Origin: a virus | DNA length: 35,741 nucleotides | Virus record (IMG/VR): IMGVR_UViG_3300034375_000958 | Span: 1 to 35,741 of that record | Reading direction: 5' to 3' (one strand) | Shown: positions 25,262 through 31,665 of the stretch, piece by piece | How positions within the stretch are numbered: the first letter of the stretch is position 1 | Layout: every line of letters begins with the position of its first letter | Made by a program: the position numbers and the translations under genes | The notes under the pieces: model-generated | Told to the model about the DNA's origin: nothing | Database searches by the model: none | Seen by the model: the letters and a program-made list of their open reading frames with translations, nothing else

Positions 25262-25751
25262 TGAACTAAGAGAAAGAGATTATTCTGATAATCGTGTATA
25301 TGAAATGCAAGATGTATTAGATACTGCTGAAATAGATAATGCTATGAGAGCATTTTTTCAGGGTATTATAATGCCTTTTGCAGATTCAAATGATTGGGTT
25401 AGAATTGCTGAATGGAATTGTAATTCAATCTATGGTGCATTTGCAAGACATCTAGACGCTTGTAAGAACTCATTGGATAAAACAATGGGTAAGTTAAAAC
25501 AAGCATATAGATCAGATACAGGCACAGAAATATCCACACAAGAAATTGATAAGTGGTTATTTACTAGAAATGTTCAGGAATTGAATATTAAGCGTGCTGA
25601 GAAAATATTAGATGCTTTCAAATTACAGTTTGAAAATGCTTTCGGTCAAAAGTTTGTACCGCCAAGCAAATCATCTAGTAAAAATGTATCATCAGAGGAG
25701 CTTAAGAAATATAATATTGAAAGACTTAAACAAGCTCTTGGTGAAAAGTAA
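25251..25751 (+). CDS. Early protein of unknown function
   Basis: A 166-residue protein. The ATG at 25251 has GGAGG five bases upstream, whereas an earlier ATG at 25239 precedes that site and is less likely. Mostly helical with two Trp-containing segments (DSNDWVRIAEWNCNSIYGAF) and a charged C-terminus with a Ser-rich linker (PPSKSSSKNVSSEELKKY). No family recognised. With the 56-residue gene it forms a short unit between the structured leader and a strong terminator, which suggests immediate-early expression. Confidence 0.82.
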   Translation: MLASELRERDYSDNRVYEMQDVLDTAEIDNAMRAFFQGIIMPFADSNDWVRIAEWNCNSIYGAFARHLDACKNSLDKTMGKLKQAYRSDTGTEISTQEIDKWLFTRNVQELNIKRAEKILDAFKLQFENAFGQKFVPPSKSSSKNVSSEELKKYNIERLKQALGEK

Positions 25752-25760
25752 TTAAAATTA

Positions 25761-25794
25761 AGCCCTGTTGTCTTCGGACAATGGGGCTTTTTTT
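25761..25794 (+). terminator. Intrinsic terminator with UUCG tetraloop
   Basis: A 12-bp stem (AGCCCTGTTGTC with GACAATGGGGCT, including two G-U pairs that form only in plus-strand RNA) closes a TTCG loop and is followed by seven T residues. It lies 10 bases after the 166-residue early gene and ends the first early unit. Confidence 0.92.
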
Positions 25795-25807
25795 ATCGCT
25801 AGGGACT

Positions 25808-25862
25808 GAATTTTTCAGGTTCGGCGTTGGAAAATTCATAAGTGTTGCTGCCGAAATTCACT
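25808..25862 (+). promoter_or_regulatory. Predicted H-type RNA pseudoknot in 5' leader
   Basis: Stem 1 is GAATTTTTC (25808-25816) with GGAAAATTC (25829-25837), 9 bp including one U-G pair specific to plus-strand RNA. Its loop holds TTCGGC (25820-25825), which is complementary to GCCGAA at 25850-25855. The connecting loops are 3, 3 and 12 bases, workable for a classical H-type fold. A short AGTG/CACT pair (25841, 25859) may add a third helix. It lies between a terminator and the ribosome site of the gene at 25888. Riboswitch, translational operator or stability element are all possible. Confidence 0.55.
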
Positions 25863-25887
25863 AACATTCTAAATAAAAGGAAATATT

Positions 25888-26073
25888 ATGGAAAATACAA
25901 TTTATTTATTAAGCAGATATAATAACGTAATGTTTGCTGTAATGTTATGGTTAAAACATAATAAGTTTGAAAAAGAACCTATTTACAAAACTGTTTGTGA
26001 TATGTGTTCTCAAGATGACAAAATATTTGATTTGGCATCAATGGAATTAACTAAAATAAAATTAAAGGATTAA
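25888..26073 (+). CDS. Small early protein, unknown
   Basis: A 61-residue protein with AAAAGGA before the ATG. The N-terminal half is hydrophobic and aromatic (IYLLSRYNNVMFAVMLWLKH), the C-terminal half has two Cys (YKTVCDMCSQDDKIFDLASM). It might be membrane-peripheral, but no clear membrane segment is seen. No family recognised. It is directly downstream of the pseudoknot candidate and one base before the next gene. Confidence 0.72.
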   Translation: MENTIYLLSRYNNVMFAVMLWLKHNKFEKEPIYKTVCDMCSQDDKIFDLASMELTKIKLKD

Positions 26074-26074
26074 T

Positions 26075-26281
26075 ATGAATTTAAAAGATATAGATAATAT
26101 AATTGATAAACATCAAAATACTACTTCAGGAAAGTATGGAATGTTTGGTGTGAATTTAGGAGTGGATTTATTAGAAGCTTTAAGAAAGTATGCTAATAAA
26201 AGAAATGTAAGTATGGCAGTGATTGTTAAAACATTAGTCATAAATTACTTAACAGAGAAAGGAGAATATGATGCTAAATAA
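26075..26281 (+). CDS. Ribbon-helix-helix-like DNA-binding protein
   Basis: A 68-residue protein. Residues 22-28 (GMFGVNL) could be the DNA-contacting strand, followed by helix 30-43 (VDLLEALRKYANKR) and helix 46-60 (SMAVIVKTLVINYL), the layout of Arc/CopG-type repressors. The dimer would bind early operators. It overlaps the next gene. The call rests on pattern only; a different small helical protein is possible. Confidence 0.65.
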   Translation: MNLKDIDNIIDKHQNTTSGKYGMFGVNLGVDLLEALRKYANKRNVSMAVIVKTLVINYLTEKGEYDAK

Positions 26282-26459
26282 TATACAAAATTGGTTAATG
26301 AATGTAGCAGCTAAATGGATTTGGTTTGCTATTATGTTACCCATTAGAATTGTATTAGGACTTTGTTTTGCCATTGCAAAATATATGCCTAAAACAGTTG
26401 TATTACCTTACAAGGTAGTTAGACGTGACGAAGCAGAAAAAAGAACATTTTGGAACTAA
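26271..26459 (+). CDS. Small membrane protein
   Basis: A 62-residue protein. Of two adjacent ATGs (26268 and 26271) the second has the better spacing from GGAG at 26261. A hydrophobic span at about 13-40 (AAKWIWFAIMLPIRIVLGLC, then FAIAKY) is a likely membrane segment, with a basic, charged C-terminus (KVVRRDEAEKR). It is one of three membrane microproteins in this early block. Roles such as superinfection exclusion or host envelope modification are guesses from context. Confidence 0.7.
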   Translation: MLNNIQNWLMNVAAKWIWFAIMLPIRIVLGLCFAIAKYMPKTVVLPYKVVRRDEAEKRTFWN

Positions 26460-26469
26460 AGGAGATAAA

Positions 26470-26640
26470 ATGAGTTTTATATTGCTACTATCAATTGTAT
26501 TCATTTTGCTATATGGTATATCATTAGCAAAAGACAGTATCGCTTTAGTTGAAGAAATCAACACAAGATACAGAGAACAAATTGAAATAGAAAGGATGGA
26601 GAAATGGGAAAAGTTAAAGCAGAAAAACAAAGTGAGTTAG
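26470..26640 (+). CDS. Small single-pass membrane protein
   Basis: A 56-residue protein starting at the ATG at 26470, with AAAGGAG six bases upstream; an in-frame upstream ATG at 26425 lies inside the previous gene. Residues 2-19 are a membrane segment (SFILLLSIVFILLYGISL), followed by a charged coiled-coil tail (ALVEEINTRYREQIEIERME). Unknown function. It overlaps the next gene by 37 bases. Confidence 0.72.
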   Translation: MSFILLLSIVFILLYGISLAKDSIALVEEINTRYREQIEIERMEKWEKLKQKNKVS

Positions 26641-26807
26641 ATAAATTACATTTTGATTATGCTGAGTGCAAAATTGAAATGAATGAATTTATATCAAAAC
26701 TTACTGCTCTTGGAATAGACTCTCCAGCAGACATTGAGGAACATAGACTAGATGCCGAAGAAGCAAGATACGACTATAAAGTATCTCAACATCAAAATAA
26801 ATTCTAA
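26604..26807 (+). CDS. Small acidic coiled-coil protein
   Basis: A 67-residue protein with a GGATGGAG ribosome site. Predicted helices (AEKQSELDKLHFDYAECKIE, then NEFISKLTALGI) and SPADIEEHRLDAEEARYDYK give an acidic, coiled-coil-like protein. No family recognised. Overlaps both neighbours. Confidence 0.65.
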   Translation: MGKVKAEKQSELDKLHFDYAECKIEMNEFISKLTALGIDSPADIEEHRLDAEEARYDYKVSQHQNKF

Positions 26808-26964
26808 AGAAATTTTTATTTTAGAAAAAGTTTTGAAAAGATACTTAATTGAAATGGAAGTATTAGCTTATCAAGATACAAATAAAATAGATGCTAAACC
26901 TATTTACGATAGAGTTAAACATTTAATTAGTTTGTATAATTTACAGAATCCTAGTGCTGATTAG
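26752..26964 (+). CDS. Small helical protein, start uncertain
   Basis: A 70-residue reading frame that overlaps the previous gene by 56 bases. GAGG lies 12 bases before the ATG at 26752; the true start may be further in, since the conserved-looking part begins at IKYLNIKINSKEIFILEKVL. The C-terminal half (AYQDTNKIDAKPIYDRVKHL) is helical and charged. Unknown function; it closes this gene block before a noncoding gap. Confidence 0.55.
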   Translation: MPKKQDTTIKYLNIKINSKEIFILEKVLKRYLIEMEVLAYQDTNKIDAKPIYDRVKHLISLYNLQNPSAD

Positions 26965-26984
26965 TTGTTTTCCCTCTAATTAGT

Positions 26985-27061
26985 CTAAACACCAAGTTTA
27001 GCGTTGTACTTGGGGGATATAAACAACGCACTAAATATAGCTCTCCCATTGATGAGAGAGC
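26985..27061 (+). promoter_or_regulatory. Leader with mutually exclusive hairpins
   Basis: CTAAAC (26985-26990) pairs with GTTTAG (26996-27001) around a 5-base loop. The same TTTAG plus the following CGTTG can instead pair with CAACG (27024-27028) and CTAAA (27031-27035), a 10-bp stem with a 2-base bulge. A further hairpin GCTCTC/GAGAGC follows (27040-27061). Two competing stems sharing one strand are typical of switch-like leaders. It also contains the AACAACGCAC motif. Function is inferred. Confidence 0.4.
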
Positions 27062-27085
27062 ATAACAGAAAGTTAGAAAGAAATA

Positions 27086-27091
27086 TATAAT
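27086..27091 (+). promoter_or_regulatory. Possible promoter -10 box (TATAAT)
   Basis: A perfect TATAAT lies 20 bases before the ATG at 27112, in a noncoding gap. The region 17 bases upstream (TAACAG) is a poor -35, so the site would be weak or factor-dependent. It would restart early transcription after the preceding block. Confidence 0.4.
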
Positions 27092-27111
27092 ACGAAAGGG
27101 TATATATTAAA

Positions 27112-27315
27112 ATGGCCATTATCAAAAACTGGATAAATAATCTACGCACATTTTTAACAGCATACCAACCTAAAGTATTTAAGTTATTTAAATTTATATT
27201 TGTAGGAATTGTATCATTATTGATATGGGGCTTATACTTTATTGGTGTTGCTGCCGATTACGGATTGCAGATGTTAACTAAACTTAAAGAAAAAACAGGA
27301 GATAAAAATGTATAA
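27112..27315 (+). CDS. Small single-pass membrane protein
   Basis: A 67-residue protein with GAAAGGG upstream. An amphipathic basic N-terminus (IIKNWINNLRTFLTAYQPKV) precedes a membrane span at about 27-48 (FKFIFVGIVSLLIWGLYFIG), then a short polar, Lys-rich tail. No family recognised. Its stop overlaps the next start within ATGTATAA. Confidence 0.72.
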   Translation: MAIIKNWINNLRTFLTAYQPKVFKLFKFIFVGIVSLLIWGLYFIGVAADYGLQMLTKLKEKTGDKNV

Positions 27316-27655
27316 TGTAATACTTTGGAAAGACAATGGTAATGAAGACATACACGTATTTGAAAAGAAACCAACATTTAAAGAATTATATCCATTAATT
27401 GGATGTAGTACTATTGAAATTGTTGGTGGTTATACTGACGAACATAAAACATTTGAAATGTATGTTGATGAGGAAGGTAAATATAATCCTTTAGCATATC
27501 CAAATAAACGAGCAACTAATGCTTGGTATGAATGGCAAAAAAGAACTAAACGTATGTGTTTGCCAGGCGATCATATTGCAGGTAATGCAGCTATTATTAA
27601 AAATGTTGGTAAAATAAAAAGTGTTAAAAAGGAGAAAGTAAATGAAAGTAATTGA
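27308..27655 (+). CDS. DUF3846-like protein
   Basis: A 115-residue protein. The order FKELYPLIGCSTIEIVGGY, FEMYVDEEGKYNPLAYPNKR, ATNAWYEW and PGDHIAGNAAIIKN fits, from memory, the DUF3846 pattern (DEEGK ... N..A ... GD.I.GNA.I). These small proteins are common in phages and plasmids and lack an assigned function. GGAG lies upstream of the ATG. The C-terminus is Lys-rich. Confidence 0.78.
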   Translation: MYNVILWKDNGNEDIHVFEKKPTFKELYPLIGCSTIEIVGGYTDEHKTFEMYVDEEGKYNPLAYPNKRATNAWYEWQKRTKRMCLPGDHIAGNAAIIKNVGKIKSVKKEKVNESN

Positions 27656-27866
27656 TATACTTCGTATTTGTAAAATTGCAGGTCGAACTATACCTTCTGA
27701 TATGACAGATCAATGTAATAAAACATATTTGTCGGAATCAAAAGGTGAACATATTCCAATTGGTGAAATGGATATTGTTCATTTAATTAGAGCATTTAAC
27801 AAAATGAAAAATGATAATGAAATTGTTAAAGCGTTTAATGAAATAATAAAACGAAAGGCAAACTAA
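27642..27866 (+). CDS. Hypothetical small protein
   Basis: A 74-residue protein with AAGGAG upstream. Helical, with DILRICKIAGRTIPSDMTDQ and a charged C-terminal helix (VHLIRAFNKMKNDNEIVKAF). No family recognised. It overlaps the previous gene by 14 bases and the next by one (TAATG), so it belongs to a coupled string. Confidence 0.68.
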   Translation: MKVIDILRICKIAGRTIPSDMTDQCNKTYLSESKGEHIPIGEMDIVHLIRAFNKMKNDNEIVKAFNEIIKRKAN

Positions 27867-28198
27867 TGGCTAACTGTTATTATCACAGTTTATCATCCGT
27901 AAAAAAATGGGGTGGTAAACCAGAGGACTACCAACCCATACATAATTGGTTTGATGAATCAAAAAAAATTGTAGCACACTTTACGCATAGAGCATTAAGG
28001 CATCACGCTGAAGGGTGTTTTGCTGCCGAACGAGAGTTTGGTACTACAATAACAAATTCTGATGGTAAACAAGTACCAGTCAGATTAATAGCTGAACAAC
28101 ATATCAAAGAAGATCTAGGATGGATTCCTAGTTTTCAAGATTGGATTGTTCATATTAAAGCTCAACCTTGGATGATGAAAGGACAACCAAAACTATGA
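27866..28198 (+). CDS. DUF6915-like protein
   Basis: A 110-residue protein. HSLSSVKKWGGKPEDYQPIH, NWFDESKKIVAHFTHRALRH, HAEGCFAAEREFGTTITNSD and VPVRLIAEQHIKEDLGWIPS follow (from memory) the DUF6915 pattern, found in many phages. The clustered His residues (FTHRALRHHAEG, AEQH) suggest metal binding, but no activity is known. Starts with a TAATG overlap and ends with an ATGA overlap. Confidence 0.83.
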   Translation: MANCYYHSLSSVKKWGGKPEDYQPIHNWFDESKKIVAHFTHRALRHHAEGCFAAEREFGTTITNSDGKQVPVRLIAEQHIKEDLGWIPSFQDWIVHIKAQPWMMKGQPKL

Positions 28199-28590
28199 TA
28201 GACACAGATAACATACAAGACGTTATCAAAGCATTACATAAAAATGGTTATACTAAAATAACTATTGCTTATGATGGTGGTAATGATGACGGATCATTTC
28301 AAGATTTAACCTTTTATAAAGGTGATAAATCTGAATTAGTTGATTGGGATAAAGTTTTAGAAATTACAGAAGATGATAAATCTTTTGATGATGATGACTT
28401 TATTGGACTAGTTCACGGAGATTACGATAGGTTAAATCAATGGGGTTCATTTGCTGGTGATTATTCAGTTCACGGAACAGTAACAATTGACACTGCTAGT
28501 GGTGATTTTACTGACGATTATGAAGAATCAACATTTATGTCAAATGATAAAACAGGAAATGTTTATAAAGATCAAAAATCAGTTTGGTAA
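28195..28590 (+). CDS. Acidic early protein, DUF6878-like
   Basis: A 131-residue protein. The ATG at 28195 overlaps the previous stop (ATGA); an in-frame ATG at 28168 is within the previous gene. The protein is very acidic: KITIAYDGGNDDGSFQDLTF, then EITEDDKSFDDDDFIGLVHG and a beta-rich SVHGTVTIDTASGDFTDDYE. The YDG.ND.GSF pattern recalls DUF6878-type phage proteins. The acidity would also suit a DNA mimic, which is speculative. Confidence 0.72.
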   Translation: MIDTDNIQDVIKALHKNGYTKITIAYDGGNDDGSFQDLTFYKGDKSELVDWDKVLEITEDDKSFDDDDFIGLVHGDYDRLNQWGSFAGDYSVHGTVTIDTASGDFTDDYEESTFMSNDKTGNVYKDQKSVW

Positions 28591-28605
28591 CAGAAAGGAA
28601 ACAAT

Positions 28606-29187
28606 ATGAAACCAATACGTAAAAACGAGTTAGAGTATCTTGATAGACTTATTAAAGATAAGTTTCAAGAAAGAAGCAGAGAAATACAATCTGCTATTGA
28701 AGCCGAAACTCAAAAACAAACAGAAAAAAATTATAAATCTTTTGTTCAAAAGTTAGGCATTTCAAAACAGATTAATGCTTTTAAAGAAGCAAGTGTTAAA
28801 CTTCGTAATTTTCTTACATCAAAAGAATCTTATGAAGATAAACTTAAACGTGCTGAATATAAAGCTAAAGAAGCATTAGTTGAAAAATTACAATCTTGGT
28901 CAAAAATTAGAGATTGGAATGATTACAGACTTGATGACATTAAACAATATGATGATGTTGAAGGAGAACTTAAACAAGTTTGTTCTTTTGAAACAAAACG
29001 TGCTGTAAAGAAATTACCTAAATTTAAAGTAAAAGATGAATTAGAATTTCTTGAAGAACAAGCTAAAAACGTGTTATACTCTGGTAGAGATATAATGGAA
29101 GTTTGGAAATATTTAGGTTCAACATTTGAAAAATCTGGTATTCCAGTTGCTGCACCTAAATCATTTTTACAAATAGAAAGTAAATAA
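28606..29187 (+). CDS. Coiled-coil early protein, unknown
   Basis: A 193-residue protein with AGAAAGGAAAC before the ATG. It is almost entirely charged helix: NELEYLDRLIKDKFQERSRE, SAIEAETQKQTEKNYKSFVQ, then a Lys/Glu-rich middle and KFKVKDELEFLEEQAKNVLY. No catalytic motif seen and no family recognised. TAATG links it to the next gene. Confidence 0.72.
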   Translation: MKPIRKNELEYLDRLIKDKFQERSREIQSAIEAETQKQTEKNYKSFVQKLGISKQINAFKEASVKLRNFLTSKESYEDKLKRAEYKAKEALVEKLQSWSKIRDWNDYRLDDIKQYDDVEGELKQVCSFETKRAVKKLPKFKVKDELEFLEEQAKNVLYSGRDIMEVWKYLGSTFEKSGIPVAAPKSFLQIESK

Positions 29188-29495
29188 TGGATATTGAGAA
29201 AGAAATAAACTTTCTTGCTGAAACAGATAATGACTTCGCCGAATCTACGGCGGAGTTACAATATCAGCAAGATATGATTAAACATTACAAAGGAAGTTAT
29301 GTTAATGTATCTGATAAATCTGTGTCAAAAGCAGTTGAAGATTATTACGCTTCCGAAAGTTATGTTAACTCAATAAAAACAATTAATGCTCTCAATATAG
29401 AAGTTCTTAAATTAAAAAATAAAAGAAGAACTGCTGAAATGAAAATAGATATATGGAGAACATTAGAAGCATCAAGGAGAAAAGGTAATGTATAA
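29187..29495 (+). CDS. Hypothetical helical protein
   Basis: A 102-residue acidic helical protein (DIEKEINFLAETDNDFAEST at the start, ALNIEVLKLKNKRRTAEMKI near the end). No family recognised. Its start overlaps the previous stop (TAATG) and its stop lies within the start of the HTH gene (ATGTATAA), so the three genes are translationally linked. Confidence 0.7.
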   Translation: MDIEKEINFLAETDNDFAESTAELQYQQDMIKHYKGSYVNVSDKSVSKAVEDYYASESYVNSIKTINALNIEVLKLKNKRRTAEMKIDIWRTLEASRRKGNV

Positions 29496-29814
29496 TGATA
29501 ACCAATTATATGAATATGTAGGCAAACGTATTTTAGAATCTAGATCGTTACCGCATAGAAAAATTACTCAAACTGAATTAGGCAAACTAATTGGAGTAAC
29601 TTTTCAACAAATACAAAAGTATGAAAGAGCTGTTAATAGAGTACCTTTATGTAGTTTACTAAAAATAAGTAAACATACTAAAAAACCTTTAACATTCTTC
29701 TTACCATTAGAACACGCAGGTTATACTCTGGATAAACCTGTGGAATTAACTCCAGCAGATACCGACCAAGATGTAAGAGAATTTATAGAAAATAACGTAT
29801 TTAGGAATCCGTAA
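29488..29814 (+). CDS. Cro/CI-type helix-turn-helix regulator
   Basis: A 108-residue protein. An HTH_3 domain spans about 10-60: GKRILESRSL, ITQTELGKLIGVTFQQIQKY, ERAVNRVPLCSLLKIS. The C-terminal 45 residues (LELTPADTDQDVREF-like) are acidic and hold no peptidase motif, so this is not a full CI repressor. It would bind operators as a dimer. A perfect 8-bp inverted repeat lies 14 bases downstream. Confidence 0.88.
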   Translation: MYNDNQLYEYVGKRILESRSLPHRKITQTELGKLIGVTFQQIQKYERAVNRVPLCSLLKISKHTKKPLTFFLPLEHAGYTLDKPVELTPADTDQDVREFIENNVFRNP

Positions 29815-29828
29815 CCTCCAAGTTATGG

Positions 29829-29870
29829 GGTAGGTGGGGTTAAAATCTCACCTACCATATATAGTTGACA
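29829..29870 (+). promoter_or_regulatory. Inverted repeat and -35-like box between two HTH genes
   Basis: GGTAGGTG (29829-29836) and CACCTACC (29849-29856) form a perfect 8-bp dyad with 12 bases between. TTGACA follows at 29865-29870, with only poor -10 candidates (CATATT region) before the ATG at 29899. It could be an operator for one of the flanking HTH proteins controlling a promoter for the second, or a weak terminator. No U-run follows the stem directly. Confidence 0.5.
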
Positions 29871-29898
29871 TTTTTAAAAATATTCATATTCCTAGTAT

Positions 29899-30132
29899 AT
29901 GGCTAACAAATCACTAGGAGAACATTTTCATAATCAAGTGATACCGCAATTTGTTTCTTTAAGAAAGAAACGAAACATATCTCAATTAGAAATGGATGAA
30001 ATACTTGGTGTTGCCAAAGGTCTTGTTTCAAAATGGGAATGTGGTATAAGAAAACCAAGCGGTTGGTTATTCTGTTGTTGGGCCGAAGCCCTTGGAGCAG
30101 AAATAACTTTAAGAGAAAAAGGAAAACAATGA
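29899..30132 (+). CDS. Second Cro/CI-type helix-turn-helix protein
   Basis: A 77-residue single-domain regulator: VIPQFVSLRKKRNISQLEMD, EILGVAKGLVSKWECGIRKP, SGWLFCCWAEALGAEITL. The Q-L-x-x-D-x-x-L-G-V...L-V-S-K-W-E pattern is a canonical HTH_3 (about 28-54). It lacks any dimerisation or cleavage domain. A TTGACA and dyad lie in front, so it may be autoregulated. Ends in an ATGA overlap. Confidence 0.88.
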   Translation: MANKSLGEHFHNQVIPQFVSLRKKRNISQLEMDEILGVAKGLVSKWECGIRKPSGWLFCCWAEALGAEITLREKGKQ

Positions 30133-30446
30133 CAGTTAATCCAATAATTGATTCTAGTGAATTAACAAATGATCCAATAGTTAATGAAGTCATAGAGCTA
30201 ATTGTTAAACGCCACATAGAAGGTATGAATAAGTTTGGTGTTACAATGGAAGCTAATGACCGACCTATTAATGAATGGGTAGATGAAACAATTGAAGAAT
30301 TGTTAGATGCTATTCATTATTTGGTTAAAACAAAAACTATATTTGATAAATTCAAAGCAGATAATAAAAGATTAAAAGCTGCTATTGAAGTATTTGAAAA
30401 AGGATCATTTACTGATGAAAAAAATAAAGAAGAAAACGGAAATTGA
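30129..30446 (+). CDS. MazG-like all-alpha protein
   Basis: A 105-residue protein starting at the ATG overlapping the previous stop; an in-frame ATG at 30033 lies inside the HTH gene. The segment VNEVIELIVKRHIEGMNKFG, then NDRPINEWVDETIEELLDAI, HYLVKTK shows the acidic E..EE..D cluster (E53, E56, E57, D60) of MazG-like nucleotide pyrophosphohydrolases. Related phage proteins keep the RH..GM.K.G...ND....EW pattern. It may adjust nucleotide pools; the substrate cannot be read from sequence. Confidence 0.72.
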   Translation: MTVNPIIDSSELTNDPIVNEVIELIVKRHIEGMNKFGVTMEANDRPINEWVDETIEELLDAIHYLVKTKTIFDKFKADNKRLKAAIEVFEKGSFTDEKNKEENGN

Positions 30447-30717
30447 TTTTACGCCTTATCACGTAAGACAACAAGCTTGGCAAATGTCTTTGCTCAAGTT
30501 CTATAGTACAATTGAGTTTAATGAAAAAACTTATATGGAGTTTGCAGATAAGTTAATCAATAATAAAATACCATATAAAACATTACAAGAATTAGATAAA
30601 CTTAGAAGGATAGCTAATGAAAAGAAAAGGAAACAATGGGAAGAACAAAAAAAATATAAAGCTACTAAAATGGGATTGCAATTTAGAAACATACATCAAA
30701 AAATGCAAACAGATTAG
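30415..30717 (+). CDS. Basic early protein, unknown
   Basis: A 100-residue, Lys-rich helical protein. The ATG at 30415 has AAAGGA 10 bases upstream and is preferred over 30385, which lies inside the previous gene. Motifs FTPYHVRQQAWQMSLLKFYS and KLRRIANEKKRKQWEEQKKY. No family recognised. A role in nucleic acid metabolism is plausible from the neighbouring recombination genes. Confidence 0.65.
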   Translation: MKKIKKKTEIDFTPYHVRQQAWQMSLLKFYSTIEFNEKTYMEFADKLINNKIPYKTLQELDKLRRIANEKKRKQWEEQKKYKATKMGLQFRNIHQKMQTD

Positions 30718-30755
30718 TGGTTATTATATTAATAACAGAAAGATAAATATAATAT

Positions 30756-31379
30756 ATGAAAGAAAATTTTGATCGCAAAACAGGTATAGGTGGTAGTGAT
30801 GCTACCAAAATATATCAAGGTGAATGGTACGATTTGTATCTAGAAAAAATTGGAGAAAAAGAAGCAGTAGATCTCTCTGATGTTTTACCAGTACAAATGG
30901 GAATCCATACCGAAGACTTTAATATTAGTTGGTTTGAAAAACAAACAGGAATTAAAGTTGTAGGCAAACAAGTATTTATAACATCTAAAAAATATCCATT
31001 TATGTATTGTAATATAGATGGTGTACTTCAAGAAAAAAAAGCATTGTTAGAATGTAAACATACTAATGCTTTTTCTAATGAAGTTAAAACTGCTGAAAAA
31101 TATAAAGCACAATTGCAACATTATCTAATGGTGTATGGTGCTGATAAAATTTATTTATCAATTTTTTTTGGTAATATGAAATATGGTTTAGTTGAAGTAT
31201 TGCCAGATAAAGAATTTCAAGAACAGTTATTAGCTGCTGAAGTTTTGTTTTGGCATTTAGTTGAAACTAAAACACCACCACCTGATTTTGTAGAATTTAA
31301 AAATTTTGATATTAAACTAAAGGAGTTCAATGACGGAAGACAAATCATACCCTTACTCACCAGGGAGTCAACAAGTTGA
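30756..31379 (+). CDS. YqaJ-type (lambda exonuclease-like) viral recombinase nuclease
   Basis: A 207-residue PDDEXK nuclease. GIGGSDATKIY (S14, D15) is the family's start, followed by MGIHTEDFNISWFEKQTG (E53), NIDGV (D88), LLECKHT (E99, K101) and AQLQHYLMVYGADK (Q121). These residues form the metal site of lambda Exo/YqaJ. It would resect double-strand DNA 5' to 3' to give single strands for annealing. The stop overlaps the winged-helix gene by 50 bases. It opens the recombination module together with the annealing and SSB genes. Confidence 0.92.
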   Translation: MKENFDRKTGIGGSDATKIYQGEWYDLYLEKIGEKEAVDLSDVLPVQMGIHTEDFNISWFEKQTGIKVVGKQVFITSKKYPFMYCNIDGVLQEKKALLECKHTNAFSNEVKTAEKYKAQLQHYLMVYGADKIYLSIFFGNMKYGLVEVLPDKEFQEQLLAAEVLFWHLVETKTPPPDFVEFKNFDIKLKEFNDGRQIIPLLTRESTS

Positions 31380-31665
31380 TACTTCAATAGAAGCTGCTGA
31401 ACTTATTAAAGAAGGTGCAGAAACTATTAGAAGAAAGGTGTTTGACGTAATATGTAATAAAGGAAATTTTGGAGCTACTGCTGATGAAGTATCAGAGTTG
31501 TTATCTTTAAGTCCTTTTACAGTTAGACCTAGAGTAACAGAACTATATAAACAAGGTAAGATAGAAAGAAAAGATAAACGTAAGAATGGTAGTGGTCGAG
31601 CTGCTTATGTTTATGTAGTAAGTAAAACTTATGTTAATGAACAATATACAACGAAAGGAATATAA
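31330..31665 (+). CDS. Winged-helix DNA-binding protein
   Basis: A 111-residue protein with AAAGGAG before the ATG. YPYSPGSQQVDTSIEAAELI at the N-terminus is common, as I recall, in phage proteins next to recombination genes. The domain at about 38-95 (RKVFDVICNKGNFGATADEV, SELLSLSPFTVRPRVTELYK, GKIERKDKRKNGSG) is a winged helix-turn-helix. It may regulate the early operon or assist replication. Confidence 0.82.
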   Translation: MTEDKSYPYSPGSQQVDTSIEAAELIKEGAETIRRKVFDVICNKGNFGATADEVSELLSLSPFTVRPRVTELYKQGKIERKDKRKNGSGRAAYVYVVSKTYVNEQYTTKGI

